A stretch of DNA of 7,701 nt from Gammaproteobacteria bacterium (GTDB lineage Bacteria > Pseudomonadota > Gammaproteobacteria > Natronospirales > REEB76), in NCBI GenBank assembly GCA_028871235.1, contig JAGWNO010000096.1, forward strand, positions 1 through 7,701, in the 5' to 3' direction. The translations under genes were made by a program, and so were the position numbers. Positions 1 through 5,367 of the stretch are shown piece by piece. The number at the start of each line of letters is the position of its first letter. Positions within the stretch are counted from its first letter, which is position 1. The notes below the pieces were generated by a model, which searched no databases, was not told the origin of the DNA, and saw only the letters and a program-made list of their open reading frames with translations.

Positions 1-219
1 AGTCATATCACCAACAACATCCGCAACCTGCGCTTCGCGCACAGCGAGATGACCCAGGTCGATCTCGCGAAAACGGTCGGCGTTACCCGGCAGACCATTA
101 TCGCGATCGAGAACAACCGCTATTCGCCCTCACTGGAAGTGGCGTTCCGAATCGCAGAAGTGTTCGATGTGCCGCTCACCAAGGTCTTTATGCATGCATC
201 TACCGCTTCCCGCCGCTGA
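1..219 (+). CDS. XRE-family helix-turn-helix regulator, 5' end cut by window
   Basis: An open frame runs from the first base to a TGA at 217-219 and gives 72 residues. It is a small DNA-binding protein of the Cro/CI (XRE) type, close to the short YozG-like regulators that consist almost only of the helix-turn-helix. Visible landmarks are MTQVDLAKTVGVTRQTI (turn and recognition helix), then IENNRYSPSLEVAFRIAEVF, the conserved second half of the fold, and a short tail ending in SRR. The frame begins SHITNNIRNLR, and family members normally start one to a few residues before this, so only a little is missing. It is the only clear plus-strand gene in the window and converges on the leftward transporter unit, so it is not part of that operon. 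Its DNA target cannot be read from the sequence. The family call is secure; the start is outside the window. Confidence 0.88.
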   Translation, partial: SHITNNIRNLRFAHSEMTQVDLAKTVGVTRQTIIAIENNRYSPSLEVAFRIAEVFDVPLTKVFMHASTASRR

Positions 220-248
220 GACGGCCTCTCACCACGCATTGCATTAGC

Positions 249-302
249 TCACTTCTGTTCATAGGCTTGGGTCAGGACCGCGATGTCGAGTTTCTTTAGC
301 AT
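249..302 (-). pseudogene. Relic of the C-terminus of a PhnB-like VOC protein
   Basis: Read on the minus strand from 302 to the TGA at 251-249, this stretch encodes MLKKLDIAVLTQAYEQK. The complete VOC protein at 2764-2276 ends with MLKMKKLDIAELQRAHGS, so the two tails align well. A 17-base string is identical between 280-296 and 2304-2320. Nothing resembling the rest of a VOC protein precedes it: the same frame runs back through only seven more codons to the stop of the transporter gene at 324-326. The stretch is therefore an orphan tail without start or ribosome binding site, sitting beyond the transporter terminator. It most likely marks where a longer VOC gene was lost or where two related genes recombined. 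The match is short, so chance similarity is possible but unlikely given the tail motif and the shared strand. Confidence 0.6.
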
Positions 303-309
303 GCGCGGT

Positions 310-331
310 AAAACGCCGTGCGGTTACGGCG
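310..331 (-). terminator. Intrinsic terminator of the transporter unit
   Basis: On the minus strand a perfect 6-bp stem, CGCCGT paired with ACGGCG, encloses a 6-base loop (320-325) and is followed directly by TTTT (313-310). The transporter stop codon (326-324) lies at the stem-loop junction. The GC-rich stem plus T run fits a Rho-independent terminator for leftward transcription. The T run is short, so termination may be incomplete. Confidence 0.6.
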
Positions 332-1766
332 CAGCGGATTGTGCAGTGCGCGCGCCGGATGCGGCCGTGCCGCGCAGCAGTACCGCGCCAAGCAGCGCCG
401 CCACCAGCGCAAATCCCGCGCCGGCGAAAAACGCAACGTGGTAGCCGCCGTTGAGCGCTGCCAGCTGCTCGCGGCCCGCGACCAGCAAGCGGTCAGTGCA
501 CGCCGCGGCCAGGCTTGCGAGCACCGCCAGCCCCAACGCGCCGCCCATCATGAAGGCGGTGTTGACGATCCCCGACGCCAGGCCGGACTCCTCCGGCGCC
601 ACGTCGTTCATCGCCGCCATCAGCACCGGATTGAAAGCGATGCCGGCGCCGATGCCGAGCAGCGTCATGCCGGGCAGTACGTCCCACATGAAACTTCCGT
701 GCAGCGGCGCGCGGGCGAACAGCAGCAGCCCGGCGGCCGCGAACCCCAGCCCCGTCACCAGCGGCGCGCGATAGCCGAAGCGCATGACCAGCCGCGCCGA
801 CCATCCCACCGAAAATACAGCCATGATGACATTCGCCGGCAGGAATGCCAGGCCGACCTGCATCGGGTTGTAGCCCAGCACCAATTGCAGATACAGCGCG
901 GACAGGAAGAACCAGGCGAACATGGCGGCGGCCCACAATACCCCGACCACGTTGGCAGTGACCAGGTTACGCAGCCGGAACAATCTGAGCGGCATGAGCG
1001 GCGCGCGCACCCGTGCTTCAATGGCGAGGAATACGCCAACCAGTGCCAGCGCCGCGGCCAGCAGTCCCAGGGTACGCAGCGAAATCCAGCCGGCGCTGTT
1101 GCCATTCACCACCGCGTACACCGCGAGCAGCAGCGCGGTTGTCACTGTGATCGCGCCGCCCACATCGAGATGCCTATGCAGCGCGTCGCTACCCGCAGAC
1201 GGCAGCCAGCGCAGCGTCAGTGCCAGCACCAGCGCGCCGACCGGAACATTCACCAGGAAAATCCAGTGCCAGCTGAGCGCATTCGTGAGCAGGCCGCCGA
1301 GCAGCACCCCGATACTGCCGCCGCCGGCGCACACGAATCCGAACACGCCCATGGCCTTGGCGCGCTCCGCGGGCTCGGTGAACAGATTCATCATCAGCGA
1401 CAGCGCCACCGCATCCACCACCGCGCCGCCGAGGCCCTGCACGGCGCGCGCCGTCACCAGAAAAGCCTGCGATCCGGACAGGCCGCAAGCCAGCGAAGCC
1501 AGCGTGAACAGTGTGATGCCGATTAGAAACAGCAGCCGCCGGCCATAGAGATCGCCCAGCCGGCCGCCGAGCAACAGGAAGCCGCCGAAGGTCAGCAGGT
1601 AGGCGTTCACCACCCAGGCCAGTGAGGTTTCATTGAAACCTAGGGCACCGCGGATCGAGGGCAACGCCACGTTCACGATGGTGGTGTCGAGCACGATCAT
1701 GAGCACGCCCAGGCACAACACACCAAATGCCAGCCAGCGGTGTCTTCCGGTCACAGCGTTTTGCAT
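324..1766 (-). CDS. DHA2-family (EmrB/QacA-like) MFS efflux transporter
   Basis: A 480-residue inner-membrane transporter of the 14-helix DHA2 branch of the major facilitator superfamily, whose known members export drugs and other toxic compounds by proton antiport. Counting from the ATG at 1766, LDTTIVNVALP (about 26-36) is the DHA2 motif at the end of helix 1, and GGRLGDLYGRR (about 67-77) is motif A between helices 2 and 3. A glycine-rich run followed by the WHWIFLVNVPVG signature (about 145-177) matches motif C and the following helix. Hydrophobic segments continue to the end and the length is normal. The start is not certain: a TTG three codons earlier (1775) is in frame and directly abuts the TAA of the upstream gene. 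I prefer the ATG, which follows that stop by 9 bases. Neither start has a good ribosome binding site, so translation is probably coupled to the DUF1428 gene. The substrate is unknown. Confidence 0.93.
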   Translation of the reverse strand: MQNAVTGRHRWLAFGVLCLGVLMIVLDTTIVNVALPSIRGALGFNETSLAWVVNAYLLTFGGFLLLGGRLGDLYGRRLLFLIGITLFTLASLACGLSGSQAFLVTARAVQGLGGAVVDAVALSLMMNLFTEPAERAKAMGVFGFVCAGGGSIGVLLGGLLTNALSWHWIFLVNVPVGALVLALTLRWLPSAGSDALHRHLDVGGAITVTTALLLAVYAVVNGNSAGWISLRTLGLLAAALALVGVFLAIEARVRAPLMPLRLFRLRNLVTANVVGVLWAAAMFAWFFLSALYLQLVLGYNPMQVGLAFLPANVIMAVFSVGWSARLVMRFGYRAPLVTGLGFAAAGLLLFARAPLHGSFMWDVLPGMTLLGIGAGIAFNPVLMAAMNDVAPEESGLASGIVNTAFMMGGALGLAVLASLAAACTDRLLVAGREQLAALNGGYHVAFFAGAGFALVAALLGAVLLRGTAASGARTAQSAAP

Positions 1767-1775
1767 GACTTTCAA

Positions 1776-2129
1776 TTACAGGGAAATCATCGGCTTGAAG
1801 CCGCCCCAGAACATGCGCCTGCCGTCGAATGGGAACTGCTTGGGATCGGTGGGAACGCGTGGATCAGCCATGACTTTCTTGAACACCCGATCGCGATGGG
1901 CATGCGACTTGTAGACAATCCTGGCTAGAACCACGGTCTCGCCCGGTTTAAGTTTTACCGCCTGCGGAAACGAAGTGTGCTTGCCGGGCTGCACGTCGTC
2001 GGCCAGGTATTCGACGTATTCCAGGGCCCCGTGCTCGCGCCAAATCTTGCCCATGCGGCGCGCCAGCCGGCGATACGCGGCCAGCCGCTTCTTGGGTACC
2101 GGTATTACGACACTGTCTACGTAACTCAT
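1776..2129 (-). CDS. DUF1428 (YbaA-like) family protein
   Basis: A 117-residue soluble protein of the DUF1428 family, to which E. coli YbaA belongs. It shows the family hallmarks in order: YVDSVVIPVPKKRLAAYRR at the N-terminus, WREHGALEYVEY (about 30-41), SFPQAVKLKPGETVVLARI (about 53-71), SHAHRDRVFKKVM (about 75-87) and a terminal RMFWGGFKP. The fold is thought to be a ferredoxin-like dimer; no reaction is established for the family. A longer frame opens at 2150, but the ATG at 2129 follows an excellent TAGGAGGA and restores the usual N-terminus, so I chose it. It is the first gene of a two-gene unit with the MFS transporter, whose ATG lies 9 bases after the stop. Two inverted repeats upstream suggest operator control separate from the ECF42 unit. 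Members of this family often sit near YCII and VOC genes, which fits this location. Confidence 0.9.
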   Translation of the reverse strand: MSYVDSVVIPVPKKRLAAYRRLARRMGKIWREHGALEYVEYLADDVQPGKHTSFPQAVKLKPGETVVLARIVYKSHAHRDRVFKKVMADPRVPTDPKQFPFDGRRMFWGGFKPMISL

Positions 2130-2133
2130 ATGT

Positions 2134-2139
2134 CCTCCT
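2134..2139 (-). promoter_or_regulatory. Strong ribosome binding site fixing the DUF1428 start
   Basis: AGGAGG on the minus strand lies 4 bases before the ATG at 2129. It is the strongest Shine-Dalgarno match in the window and decides against the upstream in-frame start at 2150. It begins only one base after the palindrome at 2141-2162, so a protein bound there could also affect ribosome access. Confidence 0.75.
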
Positions 2140-2140
2140 A

Positions 2141-2162
2141 TGAAAATCACCGGTGCTTTTCA
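2141..2162. promoter_or_regulatory. 22-bp near-perfect palindrome, candidate operator
   Basis: The half-site TGAAAATCACC is followed at once by GGTGCTTTTCA, its reverse complement apart from one base: 10 of 11 pairs match. There is no spacer, which favours a DNA site for a dimeric repressor over an RNA hairpin. It lies immediately before the DUF1428 ribosome binding site, in the leader or promoter of the DUF1428-transporter unit. No obvious dedicated repressor gene is adjacent. The XRE regulator at the left edge is one candidate to test, and that pairing is only a guess. Confidence 0.5.
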
Positions 2163-2211
2163 AAATTCATTTGACCTTGCGGCTCGGCTCACCGGCAAAG
2201 CCATCCGACTC

Positions 2212-2232
2212 TGATAAATATATGTATTATCA
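2212..2232. promoter_or_regulatory. AT-rich inverted repeat upstream of the DUF1428 unit
   Basis: Six-base arms TGATAA and TTATCA are separated by 9 AT-rich bases, in an otherwise GC-rich region. The segment lies in the 146-base gap between the VOC gene stop (2276) and the DUF1428 start, where the promoter of the DUF1428-transporter unit should be. On the minus strand it also contains TTGATAAT and TATATT, which could serve as a sigma70 promoter element, but no pair with a good spacing stood out. Operator, promoter or both are possible. Confidence 0.35.
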
Positions 2233-2275
2233 ACTTTGCTTGATGGTGATCCATTGCGCCTGCGGCAGCACTGCA

Positions 2276-2764
2276 TTAACTTCCATGGGCCCGCTGCAGC
2301 TCGGCGATGTCGAGTTTCTTCATCTTGAGCATAGCCTGCATAACCCGCCCGGATTTTACCGGATCCGGATCGCCTAGCAGTTTGCCGAGGACATTGGGCA
2401 CGATCTGCCAAGAAAGCCCGTATTTGTCCTTGAGCCAGCCACACTGCTGAGCCTTGGAGTCGCCTCCCGCCGACAGTGCGTTCCAGTAATGGTCCACTTC
2501 CTGCTGGGTATCGCAGTGCACCTGGAAGGAAACCGATTCGTTGAATTTGAACACCGGGCCGCCGTTCAGGGCGGTGAAGGCCTGGCCGTCCAGCTCGAAT
2601 TGCACCGTCATCGCCCGGCCTTCCGGCTGCTTGTGGACCTCGTAGCCTTCCTTGCCGTAGCGGGAAACTTGTCCGAGCTTCGAGTTCTTGAATATGGATA
2701 CATAGAGCTTCGCCGCTTCTTCGGCCTGGCTGTCGAACCACAGGAACGGGGTGATCTTCTGCAT
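2276..2764 (-). CDS. PhnB-like VOC (3-dmu-9_3-mt) family protein, long form
   Basis: A 162-residue protein of the vicinal-oxygen-chelate superfamily, in the PhnB-like branch often auto-annotated as 3-demethylubiquinone-9 3-methyltransferase. That name does not imply the activity. The N-terminus MQKITPFLWFDSQAEEAAKLY is typical, followed by RAMTVQFELDGQAFTALNGGP (about 50-70) and KFNESVSFQVHC (about 73-84). After these come CGWLKDKYGLSWQIVPNVL (about 108-126) and the tail GDPDPVKSGRVMQAMLKMKKLDIAEL. The ATG at 2764 has TAGGAG upstream and gives the usual length; the frame stays open further back, but only across the DoxX gene. It is the last gene of the five-gene run, 47 bases after the DoxX stop. 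The substrate is unknown. Its C-terminal sequence is echoed by the relic at 249-302. Confidence 0.92.
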   Translation of the reverse strand: MQKITPFLWFDSQAEEAAKLYVSIFKNSKLGQVSRYGKEGYEVHKQPEGRAMTVQFELDGQAFTALNGGPVFKFNESVSFQVHCDTQQEVDHYWNALSAGGDSKAQQCGWLKDKYGLSWQIVPNVLGKLLGDPDPVKSGRVMQAMLKMKKLDIAELQRAHGS

Positions 2765-2811
2765 TGTCCGTACTCCTACTGAAGCTTCGATTGAGTGCTG
2801 AGCGTGTTGCG

Positions 2812-3204
2812 TCAGCGCCGCACAGGGAGAATCGCCTGCAACTGCGGGTCGCGCAGGAACAATCCGCCCCAGAGCAGGATGCCGTACACCACCGCCAGAC
2901 AGTTGAACCAAACCGGTGACCTGAGGAACAGGTTGGTGGCCATGGCGCCGCCCAGATAACCGGTGATCAAAATGGCGCCCAGCACCGAGCTGCGCGGAAT
3001 GGCATACAGAATAGTGCTGATCAGCAGCGTCACGCCGAGACCGACCACCACGCCCGCGTGCCAGCCGGTGGCCTTGATCACCAAATCCGGTTTGATCAGC
3101 TTCATGGCGCTGTCGAAGAGAAAGAACAATACCGCCAGGATGACGATAACGCATCCCGCCCACAGCATGGCTTTCGAATTGCCGGTTTGTGAAGGTGATT
3201 GCAT
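2812..3204 (-). CDS. DoxX-like small membrane protein
   Basis: A 130-residue integral membrane protein with four predicted helices at roughly residues 12-30, 50-68, 73-93 and 99-118. The first helix ends in FLFDSAMKLIKP, and the third contains LGAILITGYLGGAMATNLF; both are typical of the DoxX-like (DoxX_2) family. DoxX was named after a thiosulfate:quinone oxidoreductase subunit, but most small bacterial members have no known reaction. The ATG at 3204 has GGAGG seven bases upstream. It lies 42 bases after the short VOC gene and 47 before the long one, so it is probably co-transcribed with them. It is the only membrane component of the ECF42-linked run, which may mean that some of the response happens at the inner membrane. 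Confidence 0.87.
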   Translation of the reverse strand: MQSPSQTGNSKAMLWAGCVIVILAVLFFLFDSAMKLIKPDLVIKATGWHAGVVVGLGVTLLISTILYAIPRSSVLGAILITGYLGGAMATNLFLRSPVWFNCLAVVYGILLWGGLFLRDPQLQAILPVRR

Positions 3205-3246
3205 GACAGTTCCTCCAGACTATTCCTGCTACTTTACACTCACCGC

Positions 3247-3660
3247 TTACGCCGGCACGATCACCATCCAGCTCACATCGAAGCGATCCTTCAACATGCC
3301 AAAGCACGGTGAAAAGAAAGTCTTGGCCAGCGGCATGCCCACATGTCCGCCGGGCGCCAGCGCCGTGAACACGCGCCTGGCTTGGGCTTCATCGGCGACG
3401 CTCAGCGACAGGCTGAAACCCTGAAAGGCCGTGTTTTTGCGGGTGCAATCGTCGCAGGCCATTAGCTGGTTCTCGCCAACGCTCAATTCCGTGTACATCA
3501 CCTTGTTTTCATAACCGGGCGGCACCATGCCGGGCGGAGGCGCTTCCGGGCTGTCCTGGTAACGCATGAAGCGTCCCTGCTTGGCGCCGAGCGCTTTTTT
3601 GTAGAACTCGACCGCTTCCTCACAACGGCCGTCGAAAAACAGATAGGGCTGGATCTGCAT
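3247..3660 (-). CDS. PhnB-like VOC family protein, short form
   Basis: A 137-residue protein of the glyoxalase/bleomycin-resistance (VOC) superfamily, PhnB-like. It starts MQIQPYLFFDGRCEEAVEFYKKALG, the standard first beta-alpha unit of this group. MYTELSVGENQLMACD follows near 55-70, with GFSLSLSVADEAQARRVF near 81-98. It ends with MPLAKTFFSPCFGMLKDRFDVSWMV, the conserved closing strand region. The ATG at 3660 has GAGGAG seven bases upstream, better than the in-frame ATG five codons earlier. E. coli PhnB is the namesake, but there is no sign of phosphonate genes here and no reaction can be assigned. It sits between the second YCII gene (27-base gap) and DoxX. It is clearly different in sequence from the long-form VOC gene downstream, so the two are not a recent duplication. 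Confidence 0.92.
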   Translation of the reverse strand: MQIQPYLFFDGRCEEAVEFYKKALGAKQGRFMRYQDSPEAPPPGMVPPGYENKVMYTELSVGENQLMACDDCTRKNTAFQGFSLSLSVADEAQARRVFTALAPGGHVGMPLAKTFFSPCFGMLKDRFDVSWMVIVPA

Positions 3661-3687
3661 GGTCGATCTCCTCATTAGCCACTTGGT

Positions 3688-4122
3688 TTAACGTTTCGGA
3701 TTCTTGACGAGCTTCTCAACCTCGGCCCGCAGGCGCGCTTCCCGCTCGCGCAACTCGGGCGTGAGTTCCTCGCCGAAATCTTCCGCTTCGAATACTGGGC
3801 GGATCTCGATCTCGGTACCGCCGTCGAAGGGCGCACGCTTGAGCCAGTCCACGGCCTCCTGCATGGATTTAACCCGCCACAGCCAGAAGCCTGCGATCAA
3901 CTCCTTGGTTTCAGTGAACGGGCCGTCCGTAACGGTGCGCTGAGCGCCTTCGAAGCGCACGCGCTTGCCCCTGGCACTCGGATGCAGCCCCTCACCAGCG
4001 AGCATTACGCCGGCTTTGACCAGCTCCTCGTTGAACTTGCCCATGGCTTCCAACAGCTCGCGCTTGGGCATGACGCCGGCTTCGGAATCCTGGTTGGCTT
4101 TGACAATCACCATGACTCGCAT
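3688..4122 (-). CDS. YCII/DGPF-family protein, second copy
   Basis: A 144-residue soluble protein of the YCII-related family, carrying the signature VTDGPFTETKELIAGFWLW (DGPF at residues 66-69) after a first strand MRVMVIVKAN. The conserved IEIRPVFE strand near 105-112 closes the ferredoxin-like fold. A charged C-terminal helix (about 118-144, rich in E, R and K) extends it beyond the core. YCII proteins are the most constant neighbours of ECF42 sigma factors; their activity has not been established, though an enzyme-like pocket with a conserved histidine or aspartate has been proposed for the wider family. The ATG at 4122 has AGGAG seven bases upstream. It follows the other YCII gene by 27 bases. 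The pair differ widely outside the DGPF motif, so this is an old duplication or two separate subfamilies. Confidence 0.93.
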   Translation of the reverse strand: MRVMVIVKANQDSEAGVMPKRELLEAMGKFNEELVKAGVMLAGEGLHPSARGKRVRFEGAQRTVTDGPFTETKELIAGFWLWRVKSMQEAVDWLKRAPFDGGTEIEIRPVFEAEDFGEELTPELREREARLRAEVEKLVKNPKR

Positions 4123-4149
4123 CGCAGTTCTCCTTGCAGTTAAAAGGGA

Positions 4150-4515
4150 TTAGTGTTTCTGTCGGGCCTGTTCGGCCGCCACGGTTTCGCGGATCGGGCG
4201 GATGGGCCGCACTTCGATGCTGCCGACGCGCGCCGGCGGAATCTTGGCGGCGATCTGGATGGCCTCATTCAAATCGCGCGCCTCAATCATATAGAAACCC
4301 GCCAGTTGTTCCTTGGTTTCGGCAAATGGTCCGTCGGTAACCGAGACGCGGTTGTTGCGAATGCGTACGGTGGTGGCGGTGTGCACCGATTGCAGCGCCT
4401 CGGAAGCCAGGCAACGGCCGTTGGCCCTGAGCCCTGCATCGAAAGCCACACACTCCGCATCCGGCACCTCTGGCAGCCGTTTTTCGTCCAGATACACCAG
4501 GCACAGGTATTTCAT
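4150..4515 (-). CDS. YCII/DGPF-family protein, first copy of the run
   Basis: A 121-residue YCII-family protein that starts MKYLCLVYLDEKRL and carries VTDGPFAETKEQLAGFYMIEA, with DGPF at residues 61-64. GSIEVRPIRPI near 98-108 is the closing strand. Length and layout match the compact DGPF proteins found beside ECF42 sigma genes. The ATG at 4515 has GGAG six bases upstream. It is the first gene after the second ECF42-type promoter (4557-4583), giving a leader of roughly 35 bases, and it heads a run of five closely spaced genes ending at 2276. Its biochemical role is unknown; being promoter-proximal, it should be the most strongly expressed product of that unit. Confidence 0.94.
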   Translation of the reverse strand: MKYLCLVYLDEKRLPEVPDAECVAFDAGLRANGRCLASEALQSVHTATTVRIRNNRVSVTDGPFAETKEQLAGFYMIEARDLNEAIQIAAKIPPARVGSIEVRPIRPIRETVAAEQARQKH

Positions 4516-4556
4516 GGTTCACTCCGTGGCGGCCAGGCCGCGCTTTTCACTGATTA

Positions 4557-4583
4557 GTCGTTTGCTCACAACCTATTTCGACA
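4557..4583 (-). promoter_or_regulatory. ECF42-type promoter for the five-gene run
   Basis: On the minus strand TGTCGA (4583-4578) is followed by exactly 17 bases and then CGAC (4560-4557). This matches the promoter reported for ECF42 sigma factors, with -35 TGTCGA and -10 CGAC or CGTC. It lies in the gap between the reductase-like stop (4601) and the YCII start (4515), with transcription expected to begin near 4550. The copy at 5287-5313 has the same elements and spacing, and both extend to TGTCGAA and CGACTA. Confidence 0.85.
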
Positions 4584-4600
4584 GGCGCTGCGAAGAAAAT

Positions 4601-5233
4601 TTATGCGGGCCGGTAAACCTGCGCTACGGCACCGGCGCCGAAGGCGGTGCTGCTGACGAGTTTCAGGTGCAGCGGCTCCTGTAAATCCGAAAACAGCGGC
4701 AGGCCCCGGCCCAGCGCCACCGGGTGCACCACCAACCGGTATTCGTCCACCAACCGCTCTCGCACCAGGCTCTGGGCGAAGCGCGCCCCGCCGTGAGCCA
4801 GGATGTCCTTGCCGGGCTGTGTTTTCAGCCGAGCGATCTCCGCTTTCAGTTCGCCGCGGGCCACCGGCGCATGGGTCCAGCTGCTGTCGGCGGCTATGGT
4901 GGCGGGTTTATGCGGGCGCGCGCGGCGGGCGTCCTTGAGCGCTTGGGTGGTGGAGTCCGTTCCGCTGATATCCACGCGGCCTTTCCTTGAGAACACCAGC
5001 TTCGGAATCTCGTTCATGGGCGCGGCGAACTTTTCCGTGGAGGTGGGCCAATAGGCGGCCATATCGTGGAACGTGCGGCTGCCCATGATGTGAACGCCCG
5101 CCTGCCAGAGGGTGTCCACGATCCAATCAGCAGTCGCGTCATCGGTGCTTTTGAAAATCCAGTCAATTTCTCCATTGGGCCCGGCCACGAACCCATCTAT
5201 GGAAACAGACATTTTCAGAATGAGTTTTCGCAT
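4601..5233 (-). CDS. Dihydrofolate-reductase-like (RibD C-terminal domain) protein
   Basis: A 210-residue cytoplasmic protein of the RibD_C/DHFR-like superfamily, presumably an NAD(P)H-dependent reductase. It opens MRKLILKMSVSIDGFVAGPNG, the usual first strand and loop, then HIMGSRTFHDMAAYWP (about 48-63). GGARFAQSLVRERLVDEYRL (about 148-167) and VVHPVALGRGLPLFSDL (about 168-184) form the nucleotide-binding half. No sequence feature shows that it reduces dihydrofolate; most family members are uncharacterised. A longer frame begins at 5314, but it would start upstream of the promoter at 5287-5313. The ATG at 5233 has AGGAG six bases before it and matches the family start. It is expressed as a single-gene unit or runs on into the YCII genes, since no terminator is visible after it. 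Confidence 0.92.
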   Translation of the reverse strand: MRKLILKMSVSIDGFVAGPNGEIDWIFKSTDDATADWIVDTLWQAGVHIMGSRTFHDMAAYWPTSTEKFAAPMNEIPKLVFSRKGRVDISGTDSTTQALKDARRARPHKPATIAADSSWTHAPVARGELKAEIARLKTQPGKDILAHGGARFAQSLVRERLVDEYRLVVHPVALGRGLPLFSDLQEPLHLKLVSSTAFGAGAVAQVYRPA

Positions 5234-5239
5234 GGTGCT

Positions 5240-5244
5240 CTCCT
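5240..5244 (-). promoter_or_regulatory. Ribosome binding site fixing the reductase-like start
   Basis: AGGAG on the minus strand ends 6 bases before the ATG at 5233. It selects this start over the in-frame starts further upstream, which would place the -10 element of the promoter inside the coding sequence. Confidence 0.7.
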
Positions 5245-5286
5245 GCGGCGGTTGTCTACCGGGGCATGACATCACCTTATTTGATA

Positions 5287-5313
5287 GTCGAACAGAGCAG
5301 CCTGGCTTCGACA
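5287..5313 (-). promoter_or_regulatory. ECF42-type promoter for the reductase-like gene
   Basis: On the minus strand TGTCGA (5313-5308), a 17-base spacer and CGAC (5290-5287) reproduce the reported ECF42 promoter. The likely start of transcription is near 5280, giving a leader of about 47 bases before the ATG at 5233. It sits between the sigma gene stop (5366) and its presumed first target. Confidence 0.85.
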
Positions 5314-5346
5314 TGACAGACGATGTTTTTAAGACCGGGGTGATTA

Positions 5347-5367
5347 AACCTGCGAAGCCGGCAGGTT
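5347..5367 (-). terminator. Hairpin at the end of the sigma gene
   Basis: On the minus strand AACCTGC and GCAGGTT form a perfect 7-bp stem around a 7-base loop, beginning within the sigma factor stop codon (5368-5366). Only TTTAA-type sequence follows, not a real T tract, so it is a weak terminator candidate. It could separate sigma transcription from the promoter 34 bases downstream, or protect the 3' end of the message. Confidence 0.4.

Noticed and set aside
318..1526. 402-codon plus-strand open frame, rich in R, Q, H and A
   Set aside because: It lies wholly antisense to the MFS transporter, whose protein shows clear family motifs. The composition is typical of a GC-rich shadow frame and no domain is recognisable.
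284..3116. Plus-strand TGTCGA hexamers at 284, 1685, 2308, 2731 and 3111 as further ECF42 promoters
   Set aside because: All lie inside genes or the relic tail on the wrong strand, and none has CGAC or CGTC 17 bases downstream. They serve as a useful background control for the two intergenic hits.
2276..3307. 343-codon minus-strand frame extending upstream of the long VOC gene
   Set aside because: The part before the ATG at 2764 is a shadow of the DoxX gene and reads as low-complexity sequence. The VOC N-terminus and a good ribosome binding site fix the start at 2764.
4601..5314. 27-residue N-terminal extension of the reductase-like protein
   Set aside because: It would start upstream of the ECF42-type -10 element, so the expected transcript could not encode it. 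The ATG at 5233 has AGGAG and the family N-terminus.
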